From contig NZ_CP040889.1 of NCBI RefSeq assembly GCF_006171285.1, positions 372,001-436,000 of the forward strand: 64,000 nt of DNA, in the 5' to 3' direction. A program made the translations under genes and the position numbers. The stretch is from Leclercia adecarboxylata. Its GTDB lineage: Bacteria; Pseudomonadota; Gammaproteobacteria; Enterobacterales; Enterobacteriaceae. The notes under the pieces are model-generated. The model was given only the letters and a program-made list of their open reading frames with translations, searched no databases and was not told the DNA's origin. Shown here in pieces: positions 38,699 through 48,854 of this stretch (position 1 is its first letter; every line of letters starts with the position of its first letter).

Positions 38699-39895
38699 TC
38701 AGTTCACCGATTTTCGCGGCCGACTGGCGTAGAGGCAGAAAACAATGGAGCCGGTGGCGCACAGCGCAATTGTCCAGAGCATCGGCCAGGCGCTGTTAAA
38801 GGTCGCCAGCGAAAGCAGTGCGCCGACAATAGCACCGATCCCGAAACGGAAGGTTCCCGCCAGCGAAGAGGCGGTTCCGGCCATGTGCGGGAACTCGTCG
38901 AGGATGACCGCCATGGCGTTGGACGAAACCATCGATATGCAGCCAACAAACGCCGCGATACCCACCACCAGCGCCCAGAACCCGACATCGAAGAAGGCAG
39001 TCACCACCATCCACACCGCCATCACGAACTGGATCCACAGCCCGATGCGGAACATGTTCAGCGCCCCTACCCGGCGAACGAAGCGGCTGTTAATCATCGT
39101 CAGCACGAAGATGAACACCACGTTCAGCGCGAAGTAATAGCCAAAGTGCTGCGGAGAAACATGGTTAAGCTCAATGTAGACAAACGGCCCGGCGCTGAGG
39201 AACGAGAACATCCCGGCAAAGCTGAAGCCGCTGGCCAGCATGTAGCTCAGCACGCGCTTATGACGAAACAGCGAGGCAAAATTGCCAAGCGTGGTGCGAA
39301 TATGAAACTTCTGCCGGTGCTCGGCGGGCAGCGTCTCTTTAATAAAGAAGAAGATCATCGCCGAGGCCAGCAGGGCCGCCAGCGCCAGGATCCAGAAAAT
39401 CGCGTGCCAGCTAAACCACACCAGCACCGCGCCCCCGACCATTGGCGCCACCAGCGGGGCCACGGTAGTGACCAGCATGACGAATGACATCATGCGGGAG
39501 AACTCTTCTTTCGGGTAGATATCACGCATCAGGGCGTTGATGACCACGCTTGCCGCCGCAGCCGCCAGGCCGTGGAAGAAACGCATCACAATCAGGTGAT
39601 CGACGGACTGCGCCATGGCACAGGCCATCGCCGCGCCGGCGAACACCAGCGTGCCGCCCAGCACCACCGGTTTACGCCCAAGGCTGTCGGCCATTGGCCC
39701 GTAGAGCAGCTGCCCGAGCGCGAAACCGAGAATATAGCTGCTGAGGGTCATTTGCACGCTGCCTGCCGGCACGCCAAACTGCTGGGCGATCACCGGCAGC
39801 GCGGGCAGATACATGTCGATGGACAGCGGCATCAGCATGGCCAGCAGGCCAAGAATAAAGACAATGCTCAACGACGAGTGTGGCCTGGTGGTCAC
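38699..39895 (-). CDS. bcr: Bicyclomycin/multidrug efflux protein Bcr (MFS)
   Basis: Drug:proton antiporter of the DHA1 MFS group, 398 residues (E. coli 396), twelve helices. It confers bicyclomycin and sulfonamide resistance when overexpressed in E. coli and exports dipeptides. Motifs: [22 protein letters not shown] in helix 1 and [18 protein letters not shown] as motif A. The start codon is GTG. It follows rsuA by 15 bp on the same strand, so they are probably co-transcribed. Confidence 0.95.
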   Translation of the reverse strand: MTTRPHSSLSIVFILGLLAMLMPLSIDMYLPALPVIAQQFGVPAGSVQMTLSSYILGFALGQLLYGPMADSLGRKPVVLGGTLVFAGAAMACAMAQSVDHLIVMRFFHGLAAAAASVVINALMRDIYPKEEFSRMMSFVMLVTTVAPLVAPMVGGAVLVWFSWHAIFWILALAALLASAMIFFFIKETLPAEHRQKFHIRTTLGNFASLFRHKRVLSYMLASGFSFAGMFSFLSAGPFVYIELNHVSPQHFGYYFALNVVFIFVLTMINSRFVRRVGALNMFRIGLWIQFVMAVWMVVTAFFDVGFWALVVGIAAFVGCISMVSSNAMAVILDEFPHMAGTASSLAGTFRFGIGAIVGALLSLATFNSAWPMLWTIALCATGSIVFCLYASRPRKSVN

Positions 39896-39910
39896 AGTTA
39901 GCTCCTGAAA

Positions 39911-40618
39911 TTAGCGTGAAGAGAGGCCAACGCTGGCAATTTCTTCTTCCGTCAACGGGCGGTATTCACCCGGCTCAAGGTCCGGGTCGAGAGTGATATC
40001 CCCGATCCGTTCGCGATGCAGCCCGACAACGTGATTTCCCACGGCGGCAAACATGCGTTTAACCTGATGATAGCGCCCTTCGCTGATGGTCAGACGCACT
40101 TCGGTTGGGGTGATGACTTCCAGCACGGCGGGTTTGGTCAGATCTTTTTCATTATGCAGCTGCACGCCGTGGGCGAATTGTTCTGCCGTGCTGTCGCTCA
40201 CCGGGTTTTCCAGGGTCACCAGATAGGTCTTCTCACAGTGGTGACGCGGGGAGGTGATGCGGTGCGACCACTGGCCGTCGTCGGTCATCAGCACCAGGCC
40301 GGTGGTATCGATATCCAGACGTCCGGCGGCATGCAGTTTGTGCGCGACGGGCTCATCAAGGAAATAGAGCACGGTAGGATGATCGGGATCGTCGGTGGAG
40401 CAGACATATCCTTCCGGTTTGTTCAACATGAAGTAACGCGGGCCAGTCTGCTGGATCAGCGCATTGCCTTCATATTCTACCTGTTGGTCAGGCTGGAGTT
40501 TGAACGCGCTGTCTCGCACAATATCGCCATCCACGGTGACGTGGCTGGCGCGGATCAGACGCCCGGCAATAGCGCGGCTTACGCCGAGTTGCTGAGCGAT
40601 AAACTTATCAAGTCGCAT
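39911..40618 (-). CDS. rsuA: 16S rRNA pseudouridine-516 synthase RsuA
   Basis: Makes pseudouridine 516 in 16S rRNA. The 235 residues compare with 231 in E. coli. An S4-type RNA-binding domain is at the start ([31 protein letters not shown]). The catalytic motif [19 protein letters not shown], near residue 100, carries the active Asp. Upstream gene of the rsuA-bcr pair and divergent from radD. Confidence 0.96.
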   Translation of the reverse strand: MRLDKFIAQQLGVSRAIAGRLIRASHVTVDGDIVRDSAFKLQPDQQVEYEGNALIQQTGPRYFMLNKPEGYVCSTDDPDHPTVLYFLDEPVAHKLHAAGRLDIDTTGLVLMTDDGQWSHRITSPRHHCEKTYLVTLENPVSDSTAEQFAHGVQLHNEKDLTKPAVLEVITPTEVRLTISEGRYHQVKRMFAAVGNHVVGLHRERIGDITLDPDLEPGEYRPLTEEEIASVGLSSR

Positions 40619-40769
40619 GAAATATTTTAAGCCTTAAAGGTGCCAGGAGCCGGACAATGCGTCCGGAAAAGAAGCAGTCGGAAACAGCTCAGTATAACGG
40701 GCTCTGTGCGCCACTCAAGGGAAAAAGTTTCGTGGCATAATATAAGCGAGATAACCAAACCGAGACCCC

Positions 40770-42530
40770 ATGACCTTTACACTTCGCCCCTACCAGCAGG
40801 AAGCCGTGGACGCCACCCTCGCCCACTTTCGTCAGCATAAAGAACCGGCGGCCATTGTGCTGCCCACCGGCGCAGGCAAAAGCCTGGTGATCGCCGAACT
40901 GGCGCGCCTGGCCCGTGGCCGCGTGCTGGTGCTGGCGCACGTCAAAGAGCTGGTGGCGCAAAACCATGCCAAGTATCTGGCCCTGGGTCTGGAGGCCGAT
41001 ATATTTGCCGCCGGGTTACAGCGTAAAGAGAGCCACGGCAAGGTGGTGTTCGGCAGCGTGCAGTCGGTGGCGCGCAACCTCGACAAATTTCAGAGTGAGT
41101 TCTCCCTGCTGATTGTGGACGAGTGTCATCGCATCAGCGATGACGACGACAGCCAGTATCAGCAGATCCTGAGCCATCTCAGGAGCGTCAATCCGCAGAT
41201 CCGTCTGCTGGGGCTCACCGCCACGCCGTTCCGCCTCGGTAAAGGCTGGATATACCGTTTTCATTATCACGGCATGGTGCGCGGGAATGAAAACGCGCTG
41301 TTCCGGGACTGCATTTACGAGCTGCCGCTGCGCTACATGATTAAACATGGCTACCTGACGCCGCCGGAACGGCTGGACATGCCGGTGGTGCAGTATGATT
41401 TCAGCCGCCTGCAGGTGCAGAGTAACGGCCTGTTCAGCGAGGCCGACCTTAACCGCGAGCTGAAAAAGCAGGATCGTATTACCCCGCATATCATCAGCCA
41501 GATTATGGAGTTTGCCGCCACGCGCAAAGGGGTAATGATTTTTGCCGCCACCGTGGAGCACGCCAGGGAGATAACCGGCCTGCTGCCCGCCAGCGATGCG
41601 CGGCTGATCACCGGTGAAACGCCGGGCAGCGAGCGTGACCAGCTGATTGAAGCCTTTAAGGCGCAGCAGTTCCGCTATCTGGTCAATGTGTCAGTGCTTA
41701 CTACCGGCTTTGATGCCCCGCACGTGGACCTGATAGCCATTCTGCGCCCGACCGAGTCCGTCAGCCTTTATCAGCAGATTGTGGGACGCGGCCTGCGCCT
41801 GGCCCCCGGAAAAACCGACTGTCTGATCCTGGATTACGCCGGTAACCCGCACGACCTTTATGCTCCGGAAGTGGGCGCGCCAAAAGGCAAAAGCGACAAC
41901 GTACCGGTGCAGGTGTTTTGTCCCGCCTGCGGGTTTGCCAATACCTTCTGGGGTAAAACCACCTCTGACGGCACGTTAATCGAACACTTTGGCCGCCGCT
42001 GCCAGGGCTGGTTTGAAGATGACGAGGGCCATCGCGAACAGTGCGACTATCGCTTCCGCTTTAAAAACTGCCCGCAGTGCAATGCCGAGAACGATATCGC
42101 CGCCCGTCGATGCCGCACCTGCGATGCGGTGCTGGTCGATCCCGACGATATGCTGAAAGCGGCCCTGAAGCTGAAGGACGCGCTGGTGCTGCGCTGTAGC
42201 GGTATGGAGCTGGCGCAGGGTGCCGATGAGAAAGGCGAGTGGCTGAAAATAACCTATTACGATGAAGACGGCGCCGATGTAAGTGAGCGCTTCCGTCTGC
42301 AGACGCCCGCCCAGCGTACCGCCTTTGAACAGCTGTTTATCCGCCCGCATACCCGCACGCCCGGCGTGCCGCTGCGCTGGGCTACCGCCGGGGATATCCT
42401 TCATCAACAGCCGTTACTGCGCCACCCGGATTTTGTGGTGGCGCGGAAAAAAGGCCAGTTCTGGCAGGTACGTGAAAAGGTGTTTGATTATGAGGGCCGC
42501 TTCCGCCGCGCCAATGAATTGCGGGGATAA
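40770..42530 (+). CDS. radD: DNA repair helicase-like protein RadD (YejH)
   Basis: SF2 helicase-like ATPase of 586 residues, the E. coli length, involved in double-strand-break repair and RecA-dependent strand exchange. Walker A PTGAGKS has Lys-37; Walker B is DECH; motif VI is [13 protein letters not shown]. The C-terminal part has a zinc-finger-like set of cysteines (CPACGF, then [19 protein letters not shown]). Divergent from rsuA across 151 bp. Confidence 0.96.
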   Translation: MTFTLRPYQQEAVDATLAHFRQHKEPAAIVLPTGAGKSLVIAELARLARGRVLVLAHVKELVAQNHAKYLALGLEADIFAAGLQRKESHGKVVFGSVQSVARNLDKFQSEFSLLIVDECHRISDDDDSQYQQILSHLRSVNPQIRLLGLTATPFRLGKGWIYRFHYHGMVRGNENALFRDCIYELPLRYMIKHGYLTPPERLDMPVVQYDFSRLQVQSNGLFSEADLNRELKKQDRITPHIISQIMEFAATRKGVMIFAATVEHAREITGLLPASDARLITGETPGSERDQLIEAFKAQQFRYLVNVSVLTTGFDAPHVDLIAILRPTESVSLYQQIVGRGLRLAPGKTDCLILDYAGNPHDLYAPEVGAPKGKSDNVPVQVFCPACGFANTFWGKTTSDGTLIEHFGRRCQGWFEDDEGHREQCDYRFRFKNCPQCNAENDIAARRCRTCDAVLVDPDDMLKAALKLKDALVLRCSGMELAQGADEKGEWLKITYYDEDGADVSERFRLQTPAQRTAFEQLFIRPHTRTPGVPLRWATAGDILHQQPLLRHPDFVVARKKGQFWQVREKVFDYEGRFRRANELRG

Positions 42531-42655
42531 CGGGACTTTTCATTGATGTAAAAGTCATTTGAGTATAAAATGCCGCCCGCTTCACATCCGTGAGGCAGAA
42601 CACTCACCTGTTGCTGGGTCGCCTGTAGCAGGATTTTATATACAGAGAGAAATCA

Positions 42656-42940
42656 ATGTTCACTATCAATGCAGAAGTACGTAAAGAGCAGGGTAAGGGT
42701 GCGAGCCGCCGCCTGCGTGCAGCTAACAAATTCCCGGCCATCATCTATGGCGGCGAAGCTGCTCCTGTCGCAATCGAACTGGACCACGACAAACTGTGGA
42801 ACATGCAGGACAAAGCTGAGTTCTACAGCGAAGTTCTGACTATCGTTATCGACGGTAAAGAAGAGAAAGTTAAAGCTCAGGCAGTACAACGTCACGCTTA
42901 CAAGCCAAAACTGTCTCACATCGACTTCGTTCGCGCGTAA
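42656..42940 (+). CDS. rplY: 50S ribosomal protein L25
   Basis: Binds 5S rRNA. The 94 residues match the short single-domain L25 of E. coli ([33 protein letters not shown]). The ATG follows AGAGAGAAATCA. A 125-bp leader separates it from radD. Strong bidirectional terminator downstream. Confidence 0.97.
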   Translation: MFTINAEVRKEQGKGASRRLRAANKFPAIIYGGEAAPVAIELDHDKLWNMQDKAEFYSEVLTIVIDGKEEKVKAQAVQRHAYKPKLSHIDFVRA

Positions 42941-42954
42941 TCGCAAACCTGTCG

Positions 42955-42985
42955 AAAAAAAACCCCGCATCAGCGGGGTTTTTTT
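42955..42985. terminator. Bidirectional terminator between rplY and yejK
   Basis: Stem AACCCCGC/GCGGGGTT with loop ATCA, eight As before and seven Ts after. It can serve both convergent genes. Confidence 0.95.
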
Positions 42986-42992
42986 ATGGCTG

Positions 42993-44000
42993 TTATTTGC
43001 CGCCGGAGGTGCGGCGCTGAAGCTGGTCGCGCAGGTTTGGCGGGGTGCCTTTAATGGTCAGCGTGTCGGTCGCCGGATCCCAGAAAATGCGCTCGCCGAG
43101 CAGCATGGCATCGAAATTAATGGTTAACCCGCCGCCGCTACCGGCAAATTTGGTCAGCTGACGCAGCGTACTGCGATCCGCCGGGAAGCTCTCTTCCAGC
43201 TCGTAACCCTTCTCTGCTGTAAACTCCTGGAAGCTCACTTCGCTGACGCCGGAAAGCTCTTTGGAGAGCGACTCCAGCTCGATCTCTTCGCCTGCCTGCA
43301 GTTGCTCGTTGCAGTAAGCATACACCTGCTGACGCACGTTCTGGCGTTCAGCTTTATCCAGCTCGGCTTCTGCGGTGAAGTCATCCACCGCCTGCAGCAG
43401 GCCTTTATTCTGTGCTTTGGCATTCAGGCCTTCGCTGGCACCGAGGAAATCCATAAAGAAATCGGCAACTTTGCGCCCTACCCGGCCTTTCAGGAAGGTG
43501 AGATAGCGGGTGGATTCCGGGTTGGTTTCCCACTCGGTCAGGTCGATACGCGCCACGATATCCGCATGGTTGATGTCCAGATAGTGGGTCGAGCTGATAT
43601 CCAGCTGCTCATTGACGCGCATGCTGCTTAAGTTATTCAGCACCGCCACCAGCAGGTATTCGACCGCCAGGTAACGATAGTGGCAGAACAGAACGATCCC
43701 GCCATCGGCAAAGGGGTATTTTGCCAGCTCATCACGCAGGCGGCCGGTTGCCGCGCGGCTGAACGCGAGGAACTCTTCTTCGCCCTGACGCTGCAGGCGC
43801 AGCGCCTGCGCCAGCTCGCTCTCTTCACTGAACAGGCCGTAGGCTTTGTTTTTGGCACTGTAAACGCGGTGCAGCTCTGCCATCATGTCAACAACGGTAG
43901 GCGTCGGTTCCAGTAACGAATCGCGCAGCACCAGCTCAAGGGTTTGCTCATCACGCTTGATAAGCTGGTGCAGGGCAATCTGGTTGATATCCAGACTCAT
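42993..44000 (-). CDS. yejK: Nucleoid-associated protein YejK (NdpA)
   Basis: Nucleoid-associated protein of 335 residues, the NdpA family length (E. coli 335), starting [30 protein letters not shown]. No catalytic motif is expected. Divergent from yejL, convergent with rplY. Confidence 0.95.
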   Translation of the reverse strand: MSLDINQIALHQLIKRDEQTLELVLRDSLLEPTPTVVDMMAELHRVYSAKNKAYGLFSEESELAQALRLQRQGEEEFLAFSRAATGRLRDELAKYPFADGGIVLFCHYRYLAVEYLLVAVLNNLSSMRVNEQLDISSTHYLDINHADIVARIDLTEWETNPESTRYLTFLKGRVGRKVADFFMDFLGASEGLNAKAQNKGLLQAVDDFTAEAELDKAERQNVRQQVYAYCNEQLQAGEEIELESLSKELSGVSEVSFQEFTAEKGYELEESFPADRSTLRQLTKFAGSGGGLTINFDAMLLGERIFWDPATDTLTIKGTPPNLRDQLQRRTSGGK

Positions 44001-44134
44001 GATAAACTCTCCTTTTAGACCGGGCCGTATTCAACCACCCCGCAGTCATGTATGCAACCGAAGATAAAAAAGGGGAAAAAAAGCTGTTGCTACGGTAATA
44101 TGTTGCCCTTTCCTCTACAAACAGATTTCGATTT

Positions 44135-44362
44135 ATGCCACAACTCTCCCGCTATAGTGATGAACAAGTTGAACAAATGCTCAGTGAGCTGCTCAACGTA
44201 CTGGAAAAACATAAGGCGCCGACCGACCTTTCCCTGATGGTGCTGGGAAATATGGTGACTAACCTTATCAATACCAGCGTTGCGCCGGCCCAGCGCCAGG
44301 CGATCGCGAAATCCTTCGCCCAGGCCTTACAGTCTTCGGTCAACGACGACCAGGCGCACTAA
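44135..44362 (+). CDS. yejL: UPF0352 protein YejL
   Basis: Small helical protein of 75 residues of the UPF0352 family ([45 protein letters not shown]). Function unknown. It lies 17 bp upstream of yejM and is likely in the same operon, as in E. coli. Confidence 0.92.
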   Translation: MPQLSRYSDEQVEQMLSELLNVLEKHKAPTDLSLMVLGNMVTNLINTSVAPAQRQAIAKSFAQALQSSVNDDQAH

Positions 44363-44379
44363 GGGAAACGAACCCGTTT

Positions 44380-46140
44380 ATGGTGACGAATCGTCAGCGC
44401 TACCGTGAAAAAGTCTCCCAGATGGTTAGCTGGGGACACTGGTTTGCCCTGTTTAACATTCTGCTGGCCATGGTGCTTGGCAGTCGTTATCTGTTTGTCG
44501 CCGACTGGCCGACGACGCTTGCTGGACGCGTTTACTCCTGGATAAGCGTCATTGGCCATTTCAGCTTTCTGGTATTTGCCACCTATCTGCTGATCCTCTT
44601 CCCGCTGACGTTTATCGTCATGTCGCAGCGGCTGATGCGGTTTGTCTCCGCCATCCTCGCCACCGCAGGCATGACGCTGCTGCTGATCGACAGCGAGGTC
44701 TTTACCCGCTTCCACCTGCATCTTAATCCCGTCGTCTGGGAACTGGTGATCAATCCCGACCAGAACGAAACGGCGCGTGACTGGCAGCTGATGTTTATCA
44801 GCGTGCCCATAATCCTGCTGATTGAGATGCTGTTTGCCACCTGGAGCTGGCAAAAACTGCGCAGCCTGACGCGCCGCCGTCGCTACGCTAAACCGGTCGC
44901 CGCCCTGTTTTTCGTGGCCTTTATCGGCTCGCATTTCATGTATATCTGGGCGGACGCCAACTTCTACCGGCCGATCACCATGCAACGCGCAAACCTGCCG
45001 CTCTCCTATCCGATGACCGCCCGTCGCTTCCTCGAGAAACACGGCCTGCTGGATGCTCAGGAGTATCAGCGCCGCCTGATCGAACAAGGCGATCCTGAGG
45101 CCGTATCGGTGCAGTATCCACTGAGCGATCTGCGCTACCGTGACATGGGGCAGGGGCAGAACGTCCTGCTTATCACCGTCGATGGTCTTAACTATTCGCG
45201 CTTCGAAAAGCAAATGCCGACGCTGGCAGAGTTCGCCGATAAGAACATCAACTTTACCCAGCACATGAGCTCGGGTAACTCCAACGATGCCGGTATCTTT
45301 GGCCTGTTCTACGGCATTTCGCCGGGCTATATGGACGGCGTGCTGTCGTCGCGTATCCCTGCGGCGCTGATCACCGGGCTGAACCAGCAGGGCTACCAGC
45401 TGGGCCTCTTCTCCTCAGACGGCTTTAACAGCCCGCTGTACCGCCAGGCGCTGCTGTCTGATTTCTCTTTGCCAACAACGAAGAGCCAGTCCGACGAACA
45501 GACTGCCGGACAGTGGATCAACTGGCTTAACCGATATGCCCAGGACGATAACCGCTGGTTCTCCTGGATTGCCCTGAACGGCACAACGCTTGATAACAGC
45601 AACCAGAAAGCCTTCAACCGCCACTACGCCCAGGCCGCAGGCAATGTGGATAACCAGATTGCCCGGGTGCTGGACGCGCTGCGCGAATCCGGCAAGCTGG
45701 ATAACACAGTAGTGGTGATCACCGCCGGACACGGCGTGCCGCTGGGTGATGAGGGTAATGGTGTCGACTGGGCGCGCCCTCGCCTGCACGTTCCTCTGGT
45801 GATCCACTGGCCTGGCACGCCATCGCAGCGCATTAACATGCTGACCGATCATAAGGATGTGATGACCACCCTGATGCAGCGTCTGCTCCACGTCAGCACG
45901 CCTGCCAATGAGTATTCTCAGGGTCAGGATCTGTTCAGCGCAACGCGTCGTCATAACTGGGTTACTGCCGCCAGCAATAATACGCTGGCCGTCACGACGC
46001 CAAACCTGACGCTGGTGCTGAGCAGCAACGGTAATTACAAAACCTATAACCCGCAGGGTGAGAAACTTGACGACCAGACGCCGCAGCTAAGCCTGCTGTT
46101 ACAGGTGCTGACGGATGAGAAACGGTTCATCGCTAACTGA
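44380..46140 (+). CDS. yejM: Inner-membrane alkaline phosphatase-fold protein YejM (PbgA/LapC), LPS homeostasis
   Basis: Essential regulator of LPS synthesis in E. coli: it senses periplasmic LPS and restrains LapB-FtsH degradation of LpxC. The 586 residues match E. coli. Five N-terminal membrane helices are followed by a periplasmic domain with a hydrolase fold (LLITVDGLNYSRFEKQMPTLAEFA near residue 265) that is not thought to be catalytic in this role. Second gene of yejL-yejM. Confidence 0.96.
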   Translation: MVTNRQRYREKVSQMVSWGHWFALFNILLAMVLGSRYLFVADWPTTLAGRVYSWISVIGHFSFLVFATYLLILFPLTFIVMSQRLMRFVSAILATAGMTLLLIDSEVFTRFHLHLNPVVWELVINPDQNETARDWQLMFISVPIILLIEMLFATWSWQKLRSLTRRRRYAKPVAALFFVAFIGSHFMYIWADANFYRPITMQRANLPLSYPMTARRFLEKHGLLDAQEYQRRLIEQGDPEAVSVQYPLSDLRYRDMGQGQNVLLITVDGLNYSRFEKQMPTLAEFADKNINFTQHMSSGNSNDAGIFGLFYGISPGYMDGVLSSRIPAALITGLNQQGYQLGLFSSDGFNSPLYRQALLSDFSLPTTKSQSDEQTAGQWINWLNRYAQDDNRWFSWIALNGTTLDNSNQKAFNRHYAQAAGNVDNQIARVLDALRESGKLDNTVVVITAGHGVPLGDEGNGVDWARPRLHVPLVIHWPGTPSQRINMLTDHKDVMTTLMQRLLHVSTPANEYSQGQDLFSATRRHNWVTAASNNTLAVTTPNLTLVLSSNGNYKTYNPQGEKLDDQTPQLSLLLQVLTDEKRFIAN

Positions 46141-46171
46141 TTTAAAATTAATCAGTTAGCCTGCGCCACAC

Positions 46172-46199
46172 TTGCATTAAATGCGGAAATGGGTAGTAT
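46172..46199 (+). promoter_or_regulatory. Candidate promoter of the tRNA-Pro gene
   Basis: TTGCAT at 46172-46177 and TAGTAT at 46194-46199, spaced 16 bp, end about 14 bp before the tRNA. Confidence 0.5.
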
Positions 46200-46212
46200 A
46201 AATTTCTCGTGT

Positions 46213-46289
46213 CGGCACGTAGCGCAGCCTGGTAGCGCATCGTCATGGGGTGGCGAGGGTCGAGAGTTCAAATCTCTCCGTGCCGACCA
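46213..46289 (+). tRNA. proL: tRNA-Pro (anticodon GGG)
   Basis: 77 nt including the encoded CCA. The acceptor stem CGGCACG/CGTGCCG, D stem GCGC/GCGC, anticodon stem TCGTC/GGCGA with loop ATGGGGT (anticodon GGG) and T stem GAGAG/CTCTC all pair. It corresponds to proL, which follows yejM in E. coli. Confidence 0.97.
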
Positions 46290-46300
46290 AAAATCCCAAA

Positions 46301-46329
46301 AAAACCAACCCATTGCGGTTGGTTTTTTT
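46301..46329 (+). terminator. Terminator of the tRNA-Pro gene
   Basis: Stem AACCAACC/GGTTGGTT with a 6-nt loop and a T-run, 12 bp after the tRNA. Confidence 0.92.
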
Positions 46330-46350
46330 ATGCCTGTGATATGAAGGGAA

Positions 46351-46875
46351 CTACTTTTTAGCGATAAGCCAGCGGCTATTGAAATGGGCCTGATACCGGG
46401 CGAGAAGCTGCGGGTTGCCTTTGATGATCAGCACGTTTTCTGAGTTTTCAAACTCCGCCGATGCTGCAAAATTAAACGATCCTGTTTCAAGCGTTTCTCC
46501 GTCAACGATCATCATCTTGTCGTGCTGGATGTGGTAGTGATTGTCTTCCCTGATATTGACCCCGTTAGCCAGGGCCCAAACCACCGCTTTTTTACTGGTC
46601 CTGTTCTGGTTGCGCCGGTAGTCAATCACTGCCCTCACCCTGACGCCTCTCTTTTCAGCACTCACCAGCGCCTGCACGATGTCGGCGCTGCTGAAGGTAT
46701 ACGCCATCATATCTATCCTCGATTGGGCAGAATTGATGGCGTTAATAACTAAGGCTCTGGCCGATCCTTCAGGACTAAAACCCACCTGAATTGATTCAGA
46801 GGCATGAACGGCAGACCCGGCGCAAAGGCTAAGGGATGCGACCAGGGCGGTCGCAACGAAACCTGTTGATATCAT
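46351..46875 (-). CDS. Secreted Nuc-like phospholipase D-superfamily nuclease
   Basis: Protein of 174 residues with a signal peptide ending near SAVHAS and one HKD motif: His-118, Lys-120 and Asp-125 in HDKMMIVDGETLETGSFNFAASA. The single motif and short length fit the Nuc type (pKM101 Nuc, a periplasmic endonuclease that dimerises to form one active site). The predicted site of action is the periplasm. It is the first gene after tRNA-Pro in the accessory block, convergent with the tRNA. Activity on DNA is inferred from the family. Confidence 0.85.
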   Translation of the reverse strand: MISTGFVATALVASLSLCAGSAVHASESIQVGFSPEGSARALVINAINSAQSRIDMMAYTFSSADIVQALVSAEKRGVRVRAVIDYRRNQNRTSKKAVVWALANGVNIREDNHYHIQHDKMMIVDGETLETGSFNFAASAEFENSENVLIIKGNPQLLARYQAHFNSRWLIAKK

Positions 46876-46897
46876 TGATTTTGCTAAGAAAAAAATG

Positions 46898-47251
46898 TCA
46901 GTGAACTACAGTGGCGCTGGTAACAACATCAGCACTACTGATTTTTAAGGCCACGGTCTGCATACCCTTTACCCAGGTCAGCGGTTTTGTTTTTTTAAAA
47001 CCATATCCCTCAAGCGCGTTGTAAGCAGCATCAACGTTTTGTCCACGAACGCTATCGCGCAGAAAGCTGTTCAGTTCAGCGGATTTCTGGTTCTCCGCCT
47101 TTGATTTATGAATGTCGCAGCTGCCGTCCATCTCATTTTGTTGATTACAACCGGAGCGTTCTAGCTGGGCGCGATACTTTGCGTTAATCGCCAGCGCCGG
47201 AGTTGATGCTATAGCGGAGAGCAGAACAACAAGCAGTAATTTCTTGACCAT
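46898..47251 (-). CDS. Small secreted protein of unknown function
   Basis: 117 residues with a signal peptide (VKKLLLVVLLSAIASTPALA, cleavage near residue 21). The mature part is polar, with two cysteines near residues 35 and 45 that could form a disulfide. I do not recognise the family. It lies 22 bp upstream of the Nuc-like gene on the same strand, so the two may be co-transcribed. The ATG at 47251 is favoured by the signal peptide; in-frame ATGs at 47263 and 47332 exist and ribosome sites are weak. Confidence 0.6.
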   Translation of the reverse strand: MVKKLLLVVLLSAIASTPALAINAKYRAQLERSGCNQQNEMDGSCDIHKSKAENQKSAELNSFLRDSVRGQNVDAAYNALEGYGFKKTKPLTWVKGMQTVALKISSADVVTSATVVH

Positions 47252-48021
47252 ATCAGTTACCATCAGGAAAAAAGCGATATCAAAACAGCGGGTTATTAGC
47301 TTTATACGCATAACCTGACCTGTATAAATCAACGGATGTTAATTCGTAAAGAAAATTAGCATTACGTGCTATGATTCACAAACGAAATTGTTATTCTCAT
47401 AAACTAATATGTTATTGATATGGGTCAGTGAGAGGTAATAAGGCATTATTTTTAAAAGATATTTTATAGTAGGGTGTCGCTATTGAGGGTGTTTCATATG
47501 AAATATGAATGGTTAGACCTAATTTATAAGTTACTGAGATCAATATTTATTCCTTCGCCGCACAACAATTGTAACTATGTGTGAGAAGCTCCAGTGTAAT
47601 CACGTAACACTGACAATTTCGTCATCTTAATAACATGATTTTTCATTTATTTAACCGTTTCTCACAGGCGTGCCGGTAAAAAATATTAAAAAATGTATAT
47701 GATAATTTCTAAAAATCCAGGAAAAAACTGATGATACATACTTCTACAATGAATTAAATAAAGATTAATTATTTCTTTTACAATTACATTCATCAAACAA
47801 ATTGATACTGTTTGCGCCTCGCACCTATAAGTTTCAATAACATATAAAAAAGAAAAAATTTAGCCTCACGAATAACAAGTTTTAAATGAAACCATATTTA
47901 GAATAAATAACTCCAATAGAAAATCTTATTAGCCAGTTAAATATATAAGCATATTCCTGGCAATAAAATCCTGTGAAAATCTTTAACTACGATAGGGAAA
48001 AACGATTATACAAGTTCACCT

Positions 48022-48029
48022 CCCCCCCC
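48022..48029. repeat. C8 homopolymer tract upstream of ecpA
   Basis: Eight consecutive C residues inside very AT-rich DNA, about 200 bp upstream of the ecpA start. Such runs can be slippage-prone. Confidence 0.9.
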
Positions 48030-48166
48030 TAATCTGCAGTCCGATTCCGGAGTTATGCGTCCAGGCTAATATTTCGAAATCTATTGAGTTTTGCTAAAGA
48101 ACCTAATTAATAAAACTAACGTTATTAATATGCGTTCTTATATTTAGTGGTATTTAAAATGCTTCA

Positions 48167-48199
48167 GAAGTAATGCTTATGGATGAATACCATTACTTC
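48167..48199 (+). promoter_or_regulatory. Inverted repeat in the ecpA leader
   Basis: GAAGTAATG and its exact complement CATTACTTC separated by 15 nt, ending 33 bp before the ecpA start. Could be a leader hairpin or an operator. Confidence 0.5.
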
Positions 48200-48232
48200 A
48201 ATATGTTGAATATTAAACGAAAGGAATAAAAC

Positions 48233-48820
48233 GTGAAAAAATTAACACTGGTTGGTTGCGTAGCTGCTCTTGTTTGTTCTAACGCAATGGCGGATGTTAC
48301 TGCTACCGCAACGGCTACCTGGGATGCAAGTGCAACTAAAGATACAACCAGCGCTCTGGTGGTCACCCCTCTGAAATCGCTGTCTTTCCAGTACGCCGAA
48401 GGCATCAAAGCGTTTAACACTCAGAACGGTGCTTTTGACATCACTGTAAAAGGCCAGTCTGGTGCGACCGACTTCGCACTGACTTCCCAGATTGTTACCA
48501 ATACTCTGACCCGTACCACTGACTCTTCCACTCTGGACGTGGGCGTGAAATGGAATGGTGCCGCGCTGAGCAAAACCGCAGCGGTAACCATGATCGATAC
48601 CGCTAACAACGTATCTGCAGGTCTGGATGCTCTGGCAGTCAGCACTGCTTACGCAGGTGCCAACCGTACTTCTACTCAGGGTAACTTCACTTTCGGTATC
48701 GACTCTGCTACCTCTGACGGTTCTACCGCAGCTCAGTTCGAAGACCTGAACGATGGTTACTGGAGCGGTGACGTGAAGGTTCAGTTCAACGCTGTATGGA
48801 CTGTTGCCTCCGCTGCGTAA
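48233..48820 (+). CDS. ecpA: E. coli common pilus major subunit EcpA (MatB)
   Basis: Major pilin of the E. coli common pilus (Mat/ECP fimbria). The 195 residues equal E. coli EcpA. A 20-residue signal peptide ends SNAMA, and the mature protein starts DVTATATATWDASATKDTTSALVVTPLKSLSFQYAEGIKAFN, closely matching EcpA. It ends with the hydrophobic donor-type strand YWSGDVKVQFNAVWTVASAA. Start codon is GTG with an AAAGGAA site. Codon use is more optimised than in the rest of the operon, as expected for an abundant pilin. Confidence 0.95.
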   Translation: MKKLTLVGCVAALVCSNAMADVTATATATWDASATKDTTSALVVTPLKSLSFQYAEGIKAFNTQNGAFDITVKGQSGATDFALTSQIVTNTLTRTTDSSTLDVGVKWNGAALSKTAAVTMIDTANNVSAGLDALAVSTAYAGANRTSTQGNFTFGIDSATSDGSTAAQFEDLNDGYWSGDVKVQFNAVWTVASAA

Positions 48821-48854
48821 TACATGCATTCGCATTAATACTCTATGGACAGAG

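Larger units (their letters stand above)
47252..48232. other. Long AT-rich intergenic region upstream of ecpA
   Basis: About 980 bp, much richer in AT than its neighbours. All six frames are broken by stops and no ORF above 60 codons is present, so the usual ecpR regulator gene is absent and no obvious ecpR pseudogene remains. It must hold the ecp promoter. Visible elements: a C8 tract at 48022-48029 and an inverted repeat at 48167-48199. A 28-codon ORF at 47498 (MKYEWLDLIYKLLRSIF...) is possible but weak. The composition suits H-NS binding (inference). Confidence 0.7.

Noticed and set aside
42531..42655. Riboswitch-like structure in the rplY leader
   Set aside because: Some base pairing is possible but it fits no riboswitch class I know and lacks an expression platform.
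47498..47584. 28-codon ORF MKYEWLDLIYKLL...
   Set aside because: Short and without a convincing ribosome site or codon signal; likely chance in AT-rich DNA.
47333..48232. Hidden or frameshifted ecpR in the ecp upstream region
   Set aside because: I looked for the LuxR-type helix-turn-helix pattern and for long open stretches; stops are dense in every frame I read. A translated search would settle it.
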